Shown: positions 1 through 6,999 of the stretch, one piece after another
Layout of the letters: each line of letters opens with the position of its first letter
Numbering within the stretch: the first letter of the stretch is position 1
Source of the DNA: Alphaproteobacteria bacterium
GTDB taxonomy: Bacteria > Pseudomonadota > Alphaproteobacteria > Rhizobiales > Hyphomicrobiaceae
Assembly (NCBI GenBank): GCA_024279745.1
Contig: JAJRRE010000169.1
Span: forward strand, 1-11,549
Direction: 5' to 3'
DNA: 11,549 nucleotides
Program-made: the position numbers and the translations under genes
The notes under the pieces: model-generated
What the model saw: the letters and a program-made list of their open reading frames with translations, nothing else
Database searches by the model: none
What the model was told of the DNA's origin: nothing

Positions 1-1
1 A

Positions 2-190
2 AGCTTTTTGGGACTGGGTCTGCGCGCACCGATCACCAGTTGGGGCGTTCTTCTGGCCGAAGCGCAGAACATTGAAGCGGTGGCGCTATATCCGTGGTTG
101 ATGCTGCCGATGCTGCCGGTGATCGTTGTTGTGCTGGCGTTTAATTTCCTCGGCGACGGCTTGCGTGATGCCGCCGATCCTTATAGCTGA
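2..190 (+). CDS. ABC transporter permease, DppC/OppC type, C-terminal fragment
   Basis: This is the last 62 or so residues of an inner-membrane permease of a binding-protein-dependent ABC importer of the dipeptide/oligopeptide/nickel class. The frame is open from base 2, so the gene begins outside the window. It starts in the conserved SFLGLG segment, followed by the family's typical P-x-x-SWG-x-LLAEA stretch, a final hydrophobic helix (YPWLMLPMLPVIVVVLAFN) and the near-invariant ending NFLGDGLRDAADP. That tail is diagnostic of the DppC/OppC half of the permease pair. No ATP-binding subunit follows on this strand; the next gene is convergent 64 bp away, so this is the end of the transcription unit here. 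The substrate cannot be inferred from this part. Confidence 0.9.
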   Translation, partial: SFLGLGLRAPITSWGVLLAEAQNIEAVALYPWLMLPMLPVIVVVLAFNFLGDGLRDAADPYS

Positions 191-254
191 GGCTGGCGGA
201 TGCAGGAGCGAACAATTTTTTAAAAGTACCGGCACGTTTTGGCGGCTCGGCCGG

Positions 255-1352
255 TTACAGCGCCGTGCGTTGATTGCGTTTCATGTCACCGCATTTGCGC
301 CGGCAGATCTTGTTGGCCCCGGCCTGCCAGTCCTGCCGGTAGAGGCTATGAAACGGCTCGGCCTTCAAAATATCGCGCATAGAATGCTCACGAATGTTGT
401 AGGCTTTTGGCCCCAAACCGCTTTGAGCTTTCAGCTCTGTTTCTTGCAAAGAGCGAGAAATCCAGCAACAGGCAGAGACATCACCAAAGGCGTCGATATA
501 AGCCCGATTTCTGATCTGCGCCTTGCAGTTTATGCCATTAACGGCGCGGTCCAACCGGCTTGGTGCGGCGGCTGATAAACTTGCAGCGCGCTTTGCTGTA
601 TCGTCTGACTGCCGGCCATCAGGAATTAACGCAGCAACAGCAGGCGCTGGCTGGGCGCTGACGAAGTCGGCGGCGGTTTTGCCCGACGGTTCAAGAAACC
701 GAAATGTACCATCGGGCATTTGATATTTAAATTTGCCGCTGGCATCAAAGCGTACCGTGTCGATCAGCACGAAGCGGTTGAAGCCCATGCTGCGCGATAA
801 TTCACGCGCCTCTATCACTTGATGCTCATTGTGCTTGAATAGAATAAAATTCCATTCCGCCGCCGCGCCGGTCGCCAGATAGGCTTTGATATTCTCCATG
901 ATTTTTTCGAAATTGGTATTGATGCGGTAGAGCGCATTAACGTCGCCGAGCCCGTCCACATGCAATTCAACCTTTGAGCGTGTTTTGCAAAAGGCGTGGC
1001 CAAGCCGCGTCCACCAATCGGGGGTGCGCAAGCCGCCATTTGTCGACAGCACGATATTGACGTTCTGATCGGCAAAATACTCGCACACTTCCAGCAATTG
1101 GCTGGCGGCAATCGGATCGCCGTAAGTGCCGCACAGATCAACCTCCTCGACATTTTGGCAAAACGCGGGAGTGAAACTTTGCCTGATATCGTCCAGAGAT
1201 AATTCAACCTTTTTGACAACGCTTTTGTCGGCCCGGCAGCGGTTCATCTCATCCGTGCGCGAACACATCGGACAACCGGCATTGCATTTATCGGTTAGCT
1301 CAATGTGAAACCGATAGGGTCGTTGATCCGTGAACATTTCTTTGAATTCCAA
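255..1352 (-). CDS. Radical SAM enzyme with C-terminal SPASM-like cysteines
   Basis: The protein is a 365-aa radical SAM enzyme. The C23-x3-C27-x2-C30 motif (CNAGCPMC) near the N-terminus binds the 4Fe-4S cluster that cleaves S-adenosylmethionine. An STNGG segment and conserved barrel strands follow (VDLCGTYGDP, VELHVDGLGD). A second cysteine group near the C-terminus (C276, C295/C296, C350, C354) looks like a shortened SPASM auxiliary-cluster domain. The two parts are joined by an Ala/Pro/Ser-rich stretch at about residues 215-270. Homologous proteins are usually labelled only as radical SAM/SPASM proteins; the substrate is unknown and no partner peptide gene is visible. The start is uncertain: 1352 is a TTG without a clear ribosome site, an in-frame ATG lies at 1337 behind a weak GGAA, and the frame stays open upstream to about 1437 without an ATG. 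It lies 114 bp downstream of the DUF3307 gene on the same strand. Confidence 0.85.
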   Translation of the reverse strand: MEFKEMFTDQRPYRFHIELTDKCNAGCPMCSRTDEMNRCRADKSVVKKVELSLDDIRQSFTPAFCQNVEEVDLCGTYGDPIAASQLLEVCEYFADQNVNIVLSTNGGLRTPDWWTRLGHAFCKTRSKVELHVDGLGDVNALYRINTNFEKIMENIKAYLATGAAAEWNFILFKHNEHQVIEARELSRSMGFNRFVLIDTVRFDASGKFKYQMPDGTFRFLEPSGKTAADFVSAQPAPAVAALIPDGRQSDDTAKRAASLSAAAPSRLDRAVNGINCKAQIRNRAYIDAFGDVSACCWISRSLQETELKAQSGLGPKAYNIREHSMRDILKAEPFHSLYRQDWQAGANKICRRKCGDMKRNQRTAL

Positions 1353-1466
1353 ATCTTGCGCTTGGCTGCGCTGAGATAACGCTCGCGGTTTTTTCGTTAC
1401 GGGCTCATGTTGCAGCTCACGCTGCGCCTCAGGCGTCGGCTAATAGGTTGCAAACAATTTACGCAT

Positions 1467-1853
1467 TTACACGCTCAGCAAAACGACAATTATGCCGATA
1501 TAGGTGGCAAAATGCGCAAATTGATCGACCCCGAAGGCGCGCCAGAATTGTGGGTCCATATTCGTCCACCCCCTTGCTCGAACCACTTGTTCCTTGGTCC
1601 AATCGAGATGGTAGTGAATGACAAACTCACCCAGTAGGATATAGCCGACCATTGCCAGCGTCGGCATCGGCAAAACCAGAAAGACGACAGGCGTCAGCGC
1701 CACATGAATGAACGCATGTAACAATCCGCCGGGATGGCAATAGCGCGATTTGTTTGAGACTTGCCACCATGTCTGCAGGAAATAATCGGCAATCGTGTGC
1801 TTGGTCCACAGCAATGTGATAGCCATCAATATTGTAATCGACGCAGTGCTCAT
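1467..1853 (-). CDS. DUF3307-family membrane protein
   Basis: This 128-aa protein is largely hydrophobic, with about four membrane segments. It matches the DUF3307 pattern as I know it: an N-terminal helix followed by K-H-x-x-ADYFLQT, then GGLLHAFIH, EFVIHYHLDWTKE, and a C-terminal FGVDQFAHFATYI helix. The repeated His/Asp/Gln residues inside helices (HxxxDYxxQ, LLHAxIH, HxxxDW, DQxxH) are the family hallmark and could form a polar or metal-binding site in the membrane. The biochemical function of DUF3307 is not established. The ATG at 1853 follows a weak AAGAG. The radical SAM gene lies downstream on the same strand 114 bp away and could be co-transcribed, though nothing in the sequence proves a functional link. 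Confidence 0.8.
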   Translation of the reverse strand: MSTASITILMAITLLWTKHTIADYFLQTWWQVSNKSRYCHPGGLLHAFIHVALTPVVFLVLPMPTLAMVGYILLGEFVIHYHLDWTKEQVVRARGWTNMDPQFWRAFGVDQFAHFATYIGIIVVLLSV

Positions 1854-2192
1854 GGAACTCTTGCAACCCTAACGCGCATGAATGAACCCGCCATTGGAAC
1901 CGCCGCAAAATCCGCCGCCGCTCAACAAGAGCGCCCTCCAATCGGACGTGACCAGATCCAAAATTTAGCCTGATCATTTCTCGCACATTCATGAACCCTC
2001 ATGCAAGTGAGAGATATCACATTGCGAACCAATTTTCCCCAGCCACTAAGCCAACAAGCCAGCAGATATAGTCATAGCCCGCGCAAGCCCATCAACGCGC
2101 AATGGCCGACGGCTAGGAACCAAGCGGCGCCCGGCGGGCCGTCCCCACATTCATATAACTATTGGAAATTACTAGTAACTGTTTGAAAATGT
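1854..2192. other. Intergenic region with no recognisable gene
   Basis: These 339 bp separate the start of the DUF3307 gene from the 3' end of tRNA-Asn. Short open frames exist on both strands, but none has a convincing ribosome site, codon pattern or familiar product. No repeat, integrase remnant or clear terminator was seen. The promoter for the DUF3307 and radical SAM genes should lie here, but I could not pick out a convincing -35/-10 pair. Confidence 0.5.
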
Positions 2193-2267
2193 TGGCTCCG
2201 CGGGTAAGATTCGAACTTACGACCGATCGGTTAACAGCCGATTGCTCTACCACTGAGCTACCGCGGA
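2193..2267 (-). tRNA. tRNA-Asn (anticodon GTT)
   Basis: On the minus strand a complete cloverleaf can be folded. The 7-bp acceptor stem pairs TCCGCGG with CCGCGGA. The D arm begins TAGCTCAGTGGTAGAGC. The anticodon stem ATCGG/CCGAT encloses the loop CTGTTAA with anticodon GTT, which reads AAC/AAU codons for asparagine. The T arm contains the standard GTTCGAATC. Discriminator base G is normal for bacterial tRNA-Asn, and the 3' CCA is encoded in the DNA (75 nt with CCA). It stands alone here; no integrase or repeated tRNA 3' end was noticed next to it. Confidence 0.97.
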
Positions 2268-2461
2268 ACAGGTCTCACCAAGTGAGAACAGGAGAGGCTT
2301 CTAGCATCAAGCCGCGCCCCATGCCAGTGGCATAATGCAATTTGTTGGCTTAATCCAGCCCAAAATCTGCATTCTGACAGCAAAATGATTGGCTGCCGCC
2401 TCGACCACCGATCTTTGCCAACAGGCTTCTCCTGGCGACCTTCGCTTCAAAAAGGCAATTG

Positions 2462-2527
2462 GTGGCGTCTTAGTGGCGTCTTAGCAGCGGCGCCGTCGAA
2501 CTTTAGTGGTGCCATAGCGGCGCCTTA
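2462..2527. repeat. Degenerate 11-bp tandem repeat, six units
   Basis: Six consecutive 11-bp blocks share a phase. Units 1 and 2 (2462-2472, 2473-2483) are both GTGGCGTCTTA; units 5 and 6 are GTGGTGCCATA and GCGGCGCCTTA; units 3 and 4 are diverged but keep the length. A seventh partial block may follow at 2528. The array ends exactly on the TAA stop codon of the neighbouring minus-strand gene. The 11-bp period is close to one helical turn. The function is unknown. Confidence 0.6.
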
Positions 2528-3031
2528 GCGCTGCCAATTGTGATAAACCTCATGGCGGTCTTTCATATCCCCATACAGCCAGACCATGCGATCCAGAAAC
2601 CACAATTTCAGGGCAATCGTCAGCGCCATCCCCCCAATTGTCATCCACAAGTCGAGCTGCACCAACCCCCAGATATAAAGCACAGCCGCAAGGAACATTG
2701 CACCGCTTAAGATATGCGCCATCCTCGCGTGATGGGCCGGGATCGGCACGGCCTTGCGGTTCAGCCAGACCCGCTCGCCCATGACGCCGCGCGACATCCA
2801 GTTATCGGTATGGGCCGGCCTGCCGAAGGCCCGCGGGTTAACCCATGTCCACAGGCCAAGCAGCGCAATCGGGGCCAGACACCACAGGCCAATCCAGACC
2901 CGGCTCCAGATGGCAATCGCGAACAGTGGCAACAGCAGCACCCGCGTCCAGCCGCTCCACGGGTTGGCATGGCGCTCCCAGCTCTCATCGCTCATGCCCA
3001 TCAGCTTTTCAGCCAAATCACCGTAATTCAT
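2525..3031 (-). CDS. DUF6653-like small membrane protein
   Basis: This 168-aa protein has two hydrophobic hairpins. The first (about residues 29-65) contains the segment AIAIWSRVWIGLWCLAPIALL, and the second (about 107-145) contains two further helices. The N-terminal SDESWERHANPWSGWTR and the middle GERVWLNRKAVPIPAHH are strongly conserved-looking blocks that I associate with the DUF6653 family, whose function is unknown. An AGGAG ribosome site lies 6 nt before the ATG at 3031. The gene is divergent from the phosphoesterase gene, with 158 bp shared upstream DNA that should hold both promoters. The stop codon is formed by the first three bases of an 11-bp repeat array. The family name rests on memory of the conserved motifs and should be treated as tentative. 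Confidence 0.7.
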   Translation of the reverse strand: MNYGDLAEKLMGMSDESWERHANPWSGWTRVLLLPLFAIAIWSRVWIGLWCLAPIALLGLWTWVNPRAFGRPAHTDNWMSRGVMGERVWLNRKAVPIPAHHARMAHILSGAMFLAAVLYIWGLVQLDLWMTIGGMALTIALKLWFLDRMVWLYGDMKDRHEVYHNWQR

Positions 3032-3189
3032 TCGCCGCTCCTGCTTGCCCCGCCTTGTAACTTGGGTTTAACGGTTGCATAGGGGGACAGCGTTACGTCA
3101 AGACCAGTGAAAGCACCACCCCTGTGCGGCGGCCTCACGGACACGCCCGCCATTGCCGCAATAAATTGAACCCCAGCGAGACAATCCCA

Positions 3190-4026
3190 ATGCTTATCGC
3201 ACAAATCAGCGACTTTCACATTGCCGGGCCGGACCGCAAAACCTATGGCATTGCTCCCATGGCCGAAAATACGTCGCGCTGCATCGATCACATCAATGCC
3301 ATGACACCGAAACCCGATCTTGTCATGGTCAGCGGCGACATCTGCGATACCGGCGCTTTGAACGAGACGCGGCGGGCAAAAACAATCCTCGATAAGTTGC
3401 GGATGCCCTATTTCGTCATTCCGGGCAATCACGACGAGCGCGGCGCGCTGTTTGAGGTGTTTGGCGGCGCCGCCTGCCCGGCCCGCGACGCTGACTTCAT
3501 CAATTATGTCATCGAGCCGGAAGCCCATGAGCTGCGCTTGCCCGCGCCCCTTCGTGTGATCGCCATGGACAGCACTATTCCCGGCGAAACCGGCGGCGAA
3601 CTGGGCGCCAAGCGCCTCACCTGGCTGGACGCGCAACTGGCGAGCGACAGGGACCGGCGGCCGACCTTGATCTTCATGCATCATCCCCCGGTTGATGTGT
3701 CCTTGCGCGAGACCCACGTTGACGGCTTTATCGGCGCCAATAAGCTTGGCAAAATCGTCGCCCGCTATCGCAATATTGAGCGCATCTGCTGCGGGCACAT
3801 TCATCTGCTGACGAATACACGCTGGCACGGCACGATTGTCACCACGGCGCCGAGCATGGGGCTGCAACTTCATCTTGATCTGACCATGCGCGCGCCGTCG
3901 CAGTGGGTGCCAGAAGACCCGGGTTTCCTGCTGCATCACTGGACAAATGAGCACAATCTCATCACCCACGCCATCACCGTGCGGAAACGCCCCGGCCCCT
4001 ATCCGTTTGAGGATCAAGCGTCATAG
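3190..4026 (+). CDS. Metallophosphoesterase, CpdA-like 3',5'-cyclic nucleotide phosphodiesterase family
   Basis: This is a 278-aa calcineurin-like phosphoesterase. The dimetal motifs appear in the standard order: ISDFHI (D8, H10) at the N-terminus, SGDICD, the PGNHDERG block, MHHPP and the C-terminal CGHIHLL. This is the class III cyclic nucleotide phosphodiesterase layout, as in CpdA, which hydrolyses cAMP; related enzymes act on other phosphodiesters, so the substrate is not certain. No signal peptide is seen, so it should be cytoplasmic. The ATG at 3190 is preferred because MLIAQISDFH is the usual family N-terminus; an in-frame ATG 66 bp upstream would add an unrelated basic leader. The length is normal for the family. 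It is divergent from the DUF6653-like gene and is followed by palindromic repeats. Confidence 0.88.
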   Translation: MLIAQISDFHIAGPDRKTYGIAPMAENTSRCIDHINAMTPKPDLVMVSGDICDTGALNETRRAKTILDKLRMPYFVIPGNHDERGALFEVFGGAACPARDADFINYVIEPEAHELRLPAPLRVIAMDSTIPGETGGELGAKRLTWLDAQLASDRDRRPTLIFMHHPPVDVSLRETHVDGFIGANKLGKIVARYRNIERICCGHIHLLTNTRWHGTIVTTAPSMGLQLHLDLTMRAPSQWVPEDPGFLLHHWTNEHNLITHAITVRKRPGPYPFEDQAS

Positions 4027-4027
4027 A

Positions 4028-4070
4028 GCTCCCTCGCTCCATTCTACATGGGGAGTATGAGAAGATCGAG
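4028..4070. repeat. Decayed end of a palindromic repeat unit
   Basis: Seventeen bases (4039-4055) are identical to 4116-4132 in the first hairpin of the intact unit that follows, and the end GAGAAGATCGA matches the right end of unit C at 6970-6980. The stem is no longer fully paired, so this looks like a degenerated, internally deleted copy lying directly after the phosphoesterase stop codon. Confidence 0.6.
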
Positions 4071-4105
4071 GCCTGCCTCGCCGGCCGCAACTAGGCGCAA
4101 TCCAG

Positions 4106-4248
4106 CCCCCTCTCCCCATTCTACATGGGGAGAGGGTTGGGGTGAGGGGCAGAAAAACCCACCGAACAAGCAGCTGCCCCTCACCCATTTTCGCCGGCGC
4201 TGCCCCTCTCCCCACACGCCCAAAAGCTATGGGGAGAGGGAATAGATC
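4106..4248. repeat. Composite palindromic repeat, unit A
   Basis: The unit has two hairpins: CCCTCTCCCC (4108-4117) with GGGGAGAGGG (4127-4136), and the same arms at 4204-4213 and 4231-4240. Between them GGGTGAGGGGCAG and CTGCCCCTCACCC form an inner inverted repeat around the linker AAAAACCCACCGAACAAGC. Units C and D have the same layout and the same linker with few changes. Compared with them, unit A lacks about 14 bases before the second hairpin, apparently lost between two CCCCTC runs. No coding potential is evident. Without T-runs it is not a textbook terminator, though the hairpins could still protect or end transcripts. Confidence 0.85.
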
Positions 4249-4345
4249 GAAGCCAGGCCCGCAAAGGGTCATGATCGGGCGGCATATTCCGCGAGAATTA
4301 GCCCTTGCGCACCAAATAGCAGTTATGCCCGTGACATGAGCCTCT

Positions 4346-4360
4346 TGGCACAAGGCTGGC
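4346..4360 (+). promoter_or_regulatory. Possible sigma-54 (-24/-12) promoter
   Basis: The sequence TGGCAC-N5-TGGC agrees with the RpoN consensus TGGCAC-N5-TTGC, with the invariant GG and GC at the required 12-base spacing and one mismatch. It lies 50 bp before the GTG start of the TIR gene and would predict a transcript start near 4372. A single match of this length may be chance; no activator site was identified. Confidence 0.25.
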
Positions 4361-4409
4361 GCAGGGGGTAGTCTGGCGGCGGGGCATTTTATGAAATGGA
4401 ATTATTCGG

Positions 4410-6818
4410 GTGGACGCAAAGCTACAAGACCATAGTCAGGCGGCGGATCAAACCAGCCGGCCCGACATCTTCATCAGCCGGGCGGGCGCCGATCAGATCA
4501 TCGCCACCAATATCGCCCAATTGCTGGAGCAGGCCGGGCATAAGGTCATCATTCAGGACTGGGATTTCCAGAACCGCAATTTTGCCGAGCGCATGAATGC
4601 GGCCCTGGCGAGCGGCGCCCGCGTGATCGCCCTGCTGTCGCCCGATTATCTGGCCAGCGACGCCTGCAAAGCCGAATATCTTAGCGTTCTTGCCGCCGAT
4701 CCGCTCAACAACACCGGGCGGTTGATTGTCATGCGGGTCAGTGAGTGCGAGCCCATCGGCCTGTTGCGCGGTATTGCCTATTGGGATCTGGTGCCGTTGC
4801 GCGAAATGTCGGAGGCAGCGCAGGAGCAGATTTCACGCGACATTGTGTTAACCGCCGTCAACCCGGCCCAGCGCACGGCGATGCCGCTCGACCAATATTG
4901 GAGGCCAGCGCGCGCTATCCTGCACCGCAATATCCGAAACACGCCCAATTTCACCGGCCGCGATGCGGCGCTGCTCGATCTGGATGAAGCATTGTGGAGC
5001 GTGCATTCGGCGCAACCGCTGACCAACGGCCATGACACTACAATTGCCGCGGCGGCCATTACCCAGGCAACAATCGCGCATGGGCTGGGCGGCATCGGCA
5101 AAACGACCCTGGCGCGGCAATATGGCTATGACGCGCAAAGCGGTTATGCCGGCGTCTGGTGGCTGCACGCTGAGCGTGGGGCTGGTGGCGCCAAGGATGA
5201 CGCAAACAACAATTTATCCAATGCTGATGCCGTATCGCCGAACCACTCCCCTCCCCCACCGCGGGGAGGGGCCGGGGGTGGGGGGAGCCACAATGAGGCT
5301 CTACATTTGGGATCTCGCCCGTTGATTCACCCCACCCCTAGCCCTCCCCGTCAAGGGGAGGGAGAAGAAAGAGCAATACCTCTTGCTCAACAGTCTGCAT
5401 CCGTTGACGCCGCTAGTGGTTGGAGCGGCGTGATCGAGGGCCTTGTGGAGCTGGGCGCGCTGTTCATTCGCGGGCTCGATCAGGCGCAGGACCGCGCCGC
5501 CGCTGCCCGCCGCACGCTCGACTTCCTCGCCCATGCCGGTTTTGAAAAGCCCTGGCTACTGATCTTTGATAATGTCGACGACACCTCCATTCTGCGCCAT
5601 TGGGGCCCGCCGGCAGATGCGGGCGGCGCCATCCAGGTGCTTATGACCACGCGGGTTGCGGGCTGGTCGGCGGCGGTCAAACGCGTTGAGGTGGAAGAAC
5701 TACCGCTGCAAGACGCCGCCATGTTCCTGGTGCGCGATAGTGGCCGCCCGGATCTGGGGGCTGAAGGCGCCATTGAGCTGGCCAAGGCACTCGGCCGTCT
5801 GCCGCTGGCGTTGTCCCATGCCAGCGCGTATTTGCGCCGCCGCCAGACCGTCACGCCGGCTGCTTACTTGCAGGCCTTGCAACGCCACATGAGCGACGCG
5901 CCCAAGGGCGCCGAATATGACCGCTCGGTCTTCGCCACCTTCTTGGCTGCCGCCGAGCAAGCCGAAGAAGACGCCGACGGCGCCGCCGCTATTCTCGCAC
6001 TCGCTGCTTTCTTCGGCCCCGACGATGTCCCCGTCGAGCTGTTCGAACAGGACCCGGAATTATACCCGGACGTCATTTCCATCGTCCTCACCCTGCCCGG
6101 CCAACTGGACGAGGCACTCGGCGCGCTGGCGCATTTTTCGCTGATCGATTATGACGCCGCCACGCGAACCTTCTCCCTGCACCGCCTCGTCCAAGCCGCC
6201 ACCCGCGATGCTTTGGCCGAGGATGAAACCCGCGCGCTCAGCGCCAGTGCTGTTAAGGTCATGGCCCACGCTTTCCCCGCGCCAAAGTTTGAGACCTGGC
6301 CCAAATGCGCCCGCCTGATCGATCATGCGGAACATTTGTTCAAGCTGGTGAATGATGATGTGGCGCCGGAAGAACTTGCGGCTTTGCTCCATAACGCCGG
6401 GGATTATCTGAAAGAACAAGCCGCCTTTGACGATGCCGAACCGCTTTATTTGCGCGCCCTGGTCCTCAAAGAAAAACGCCTCGGCCCGGATCACCCGGAT
6501 GTCGGTTTAAACCTTAACAATCTCGCCGAACTGTACCGCGCGCAAGGTGGATTTAACGAGACCGAACCACTATATAGGCGCGCCTTGATCATTTTTGAAA
6601 CTACACTTGGGTCAGATCATCCGTATGTAGGTGGGGCGCTCATGAACCTTGCTTCGCTATTACTTGATACCGGCCGCTTATCCGAGGCCCTGCCTTTGTC
6701 CCAGCGCGCTGTGACGATCATGCTGGCCGCCGTCGGCCCCGATCATCCCAACACCAAAACCGCCCAAAACGTCCTCGCCGAAATCGAAGCCGCCCTCGCC
6801 GCCAACACCAATCCGTGA
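4410..6818 (+). CDS. TIR-STAND NTPase-TPR protein, putative immune receptor
   Basis: This 802-aa protein is built like an NLR. Residues 18-130 form a TIR domain (PDIFISRAGAD start, LLSPDYLAS strand); E89 in DACKAEY sits where TIR NADases have their catalytic glutamate. A STAND/NB-ARC-like ATPase follows: Walker A GLGGIGKTT (225-233), Walker B LLIFDNVDD (383-391), TTR (413-415), GRLPLAL (462-468), and a winged-helix-type LHRLVQ (590-595). The C-terminus (about 655-798) has kinesin-light-chain-type TPRs marked by LGPDHP, LGSDHP and VGPDHP, a likely ligand sensor. In the family such proteins detect a trigger, oligomerise and let TIR consume NAD+; that role here is inferred. GTG at 4410 is the first start after a stop at 4392. 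About 70 low-complexity residues (256-330), partly encoded by palindromes, separate Walker A from Walker B. The last residues ALAANTNP lie in repeat unit C. An alternative is an FxsT-like regulatory TPR protein. Confidence 0.9.
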   Translation: MDAKLQDHSQAADQTSRPDIFISRAGADQIIATNIAQLLEQAGHKVIIQDWDFQNRNFAERMNAALASGARVIALLSPDYLASDACKAEYLSVLAADPLNNTGRLIVMRVSECEPIGLLRGIAYWDLVPLREMSEAAQEQISRDIVLTAVNPAQRTAMPLDQYWRPARAILHRNIRNTPNFTGRDAALLDLDEALWSVHSAQPLTNGHDTTIAAAAITQATIAHGLGGIGKTTLARQYGYDAQSGYAGVWWLHAERGAGGAKDDANNNLSNADAVSPNHSPPPPRGGAGGGGSHNEALHLGSRPLIHPTPSPPRQGEGEERAIPLAQQSASVDAASGWSGVIEGLVELGALFIRGLDQAQDRAAAARRTLDFLAHAGFEKPWLLIFDNVDDTSILRHWGPPADAGGAIQVLMTTRVAGWSAAVKRVEVEELPLQDAAMFLVRDSGRPDLGAEGAIELAKALGRLPLALSHASAYLRRRQTVTPAAYLQALQRHMSDAPKGAEYDRSVFATFLAAAEQAEEDADGAAAILALAAFFGPDDVPVELFEQDPELYPDVISIVLTLPGQLDEALGALAHFSLIDYDAATRTFSLHRLVQAATRDALAEDETRALSASAVKVMAHAFPAPKFETWPKCARLIDHAEHLFKLVNDDVAPEELAALLHNAGDYLKEQAAFDDAEPLYLRALVLKEKRLGPDHPDVGLNLNNLAELYRAQGGFNETEPLYRRALIIFETTLGSDHPYVGGALMNLASLLLDTGRLSEALPLSQRAVTIMLAAVGPDHPNTKTAQNVLAEIEAALAANTNP
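5248..5362. repeat. GC-rich palindrome pair inside the TIR gene (unit B)
   Basis: CCCCTCCCC (5248-5256) pairs with GGGGAGGGG (5263-5271), and CCCTCCCC (5342-5349) pairs with GGGGAGGG (5355-5362). Between them GGGGGTGGGGGG and CACCCCACCCC can pair over the centre. The layout is that of units A, C and D, but with CCCTCCCC instead of CCCTCTCCCC arms, so it is a related rather than identical family. It is read through in frame as roughly residues 280-318 (PPPPRGGAGGGG and PTPSPPRQGEG). Confidence 0.7.
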
Positions 6819-6978
6819 CGGGCCCCCTCTCCCCGTCCGTCACGGGGAGAGGGCGGGGGGTGAGGGGCAGAAACACCCACCGAGCAAGCGACTGCCCCTC
6901 ACGCGTTCTTCGCTGAGCTGCCCCTCACCCCAACCCTCTCCCCATACACAAAAATGCTATGGGGAGAGGGAGAAGATC
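6791..6978. repeat. Composite palindromic repeat, unit C (left copy of 188-bp direct repeat)
   Basis: This copy aligns without gaps to unit D at 7338-7525 and differs at about 17 of 188 positions by eye. Hairpin 1 has arms 6825-6836 and 6842-6853; hairpin 2 has arms 6934-6943 and 6961-6970, extendable by ATA/TAT. The first 28 bases are coding: they supply the last residues and stop codon of the TIR gene. The right end lies 21 bp before the DUF559 start codon, just before its ribosome site. Confidence 0.9.
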
Positions 6979-6999
6979 GAACGTAAACAGGGAAACTAC

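Noticed and set aside
2193..2267. tRNA-Asn as the attachment site of an integrated element
   Set aside because: No integrase gene and no second copy of the tRNA 3' end were seen in the window.
3076..3101. Minus-strand TTGACG/TATGCA promoter for the DUF6653-like gene
   Set aside because: The spacer is only 14 bp, too short for a housekeeping promoter.
3028..4017. Long minus-strand frame opposite the phosphoesterase gene
   Set aside because: It is the antisense shadow of a gene with all five metallophosphoesterase motifs; a long open antisense frame is common in GC-rich DNA.
4106..4248. Intrinsic transcription terminator
   Set aside because: The hairpins are strong, but no T-run follows either stem, and the shared linker shows they belong to a repeat element.
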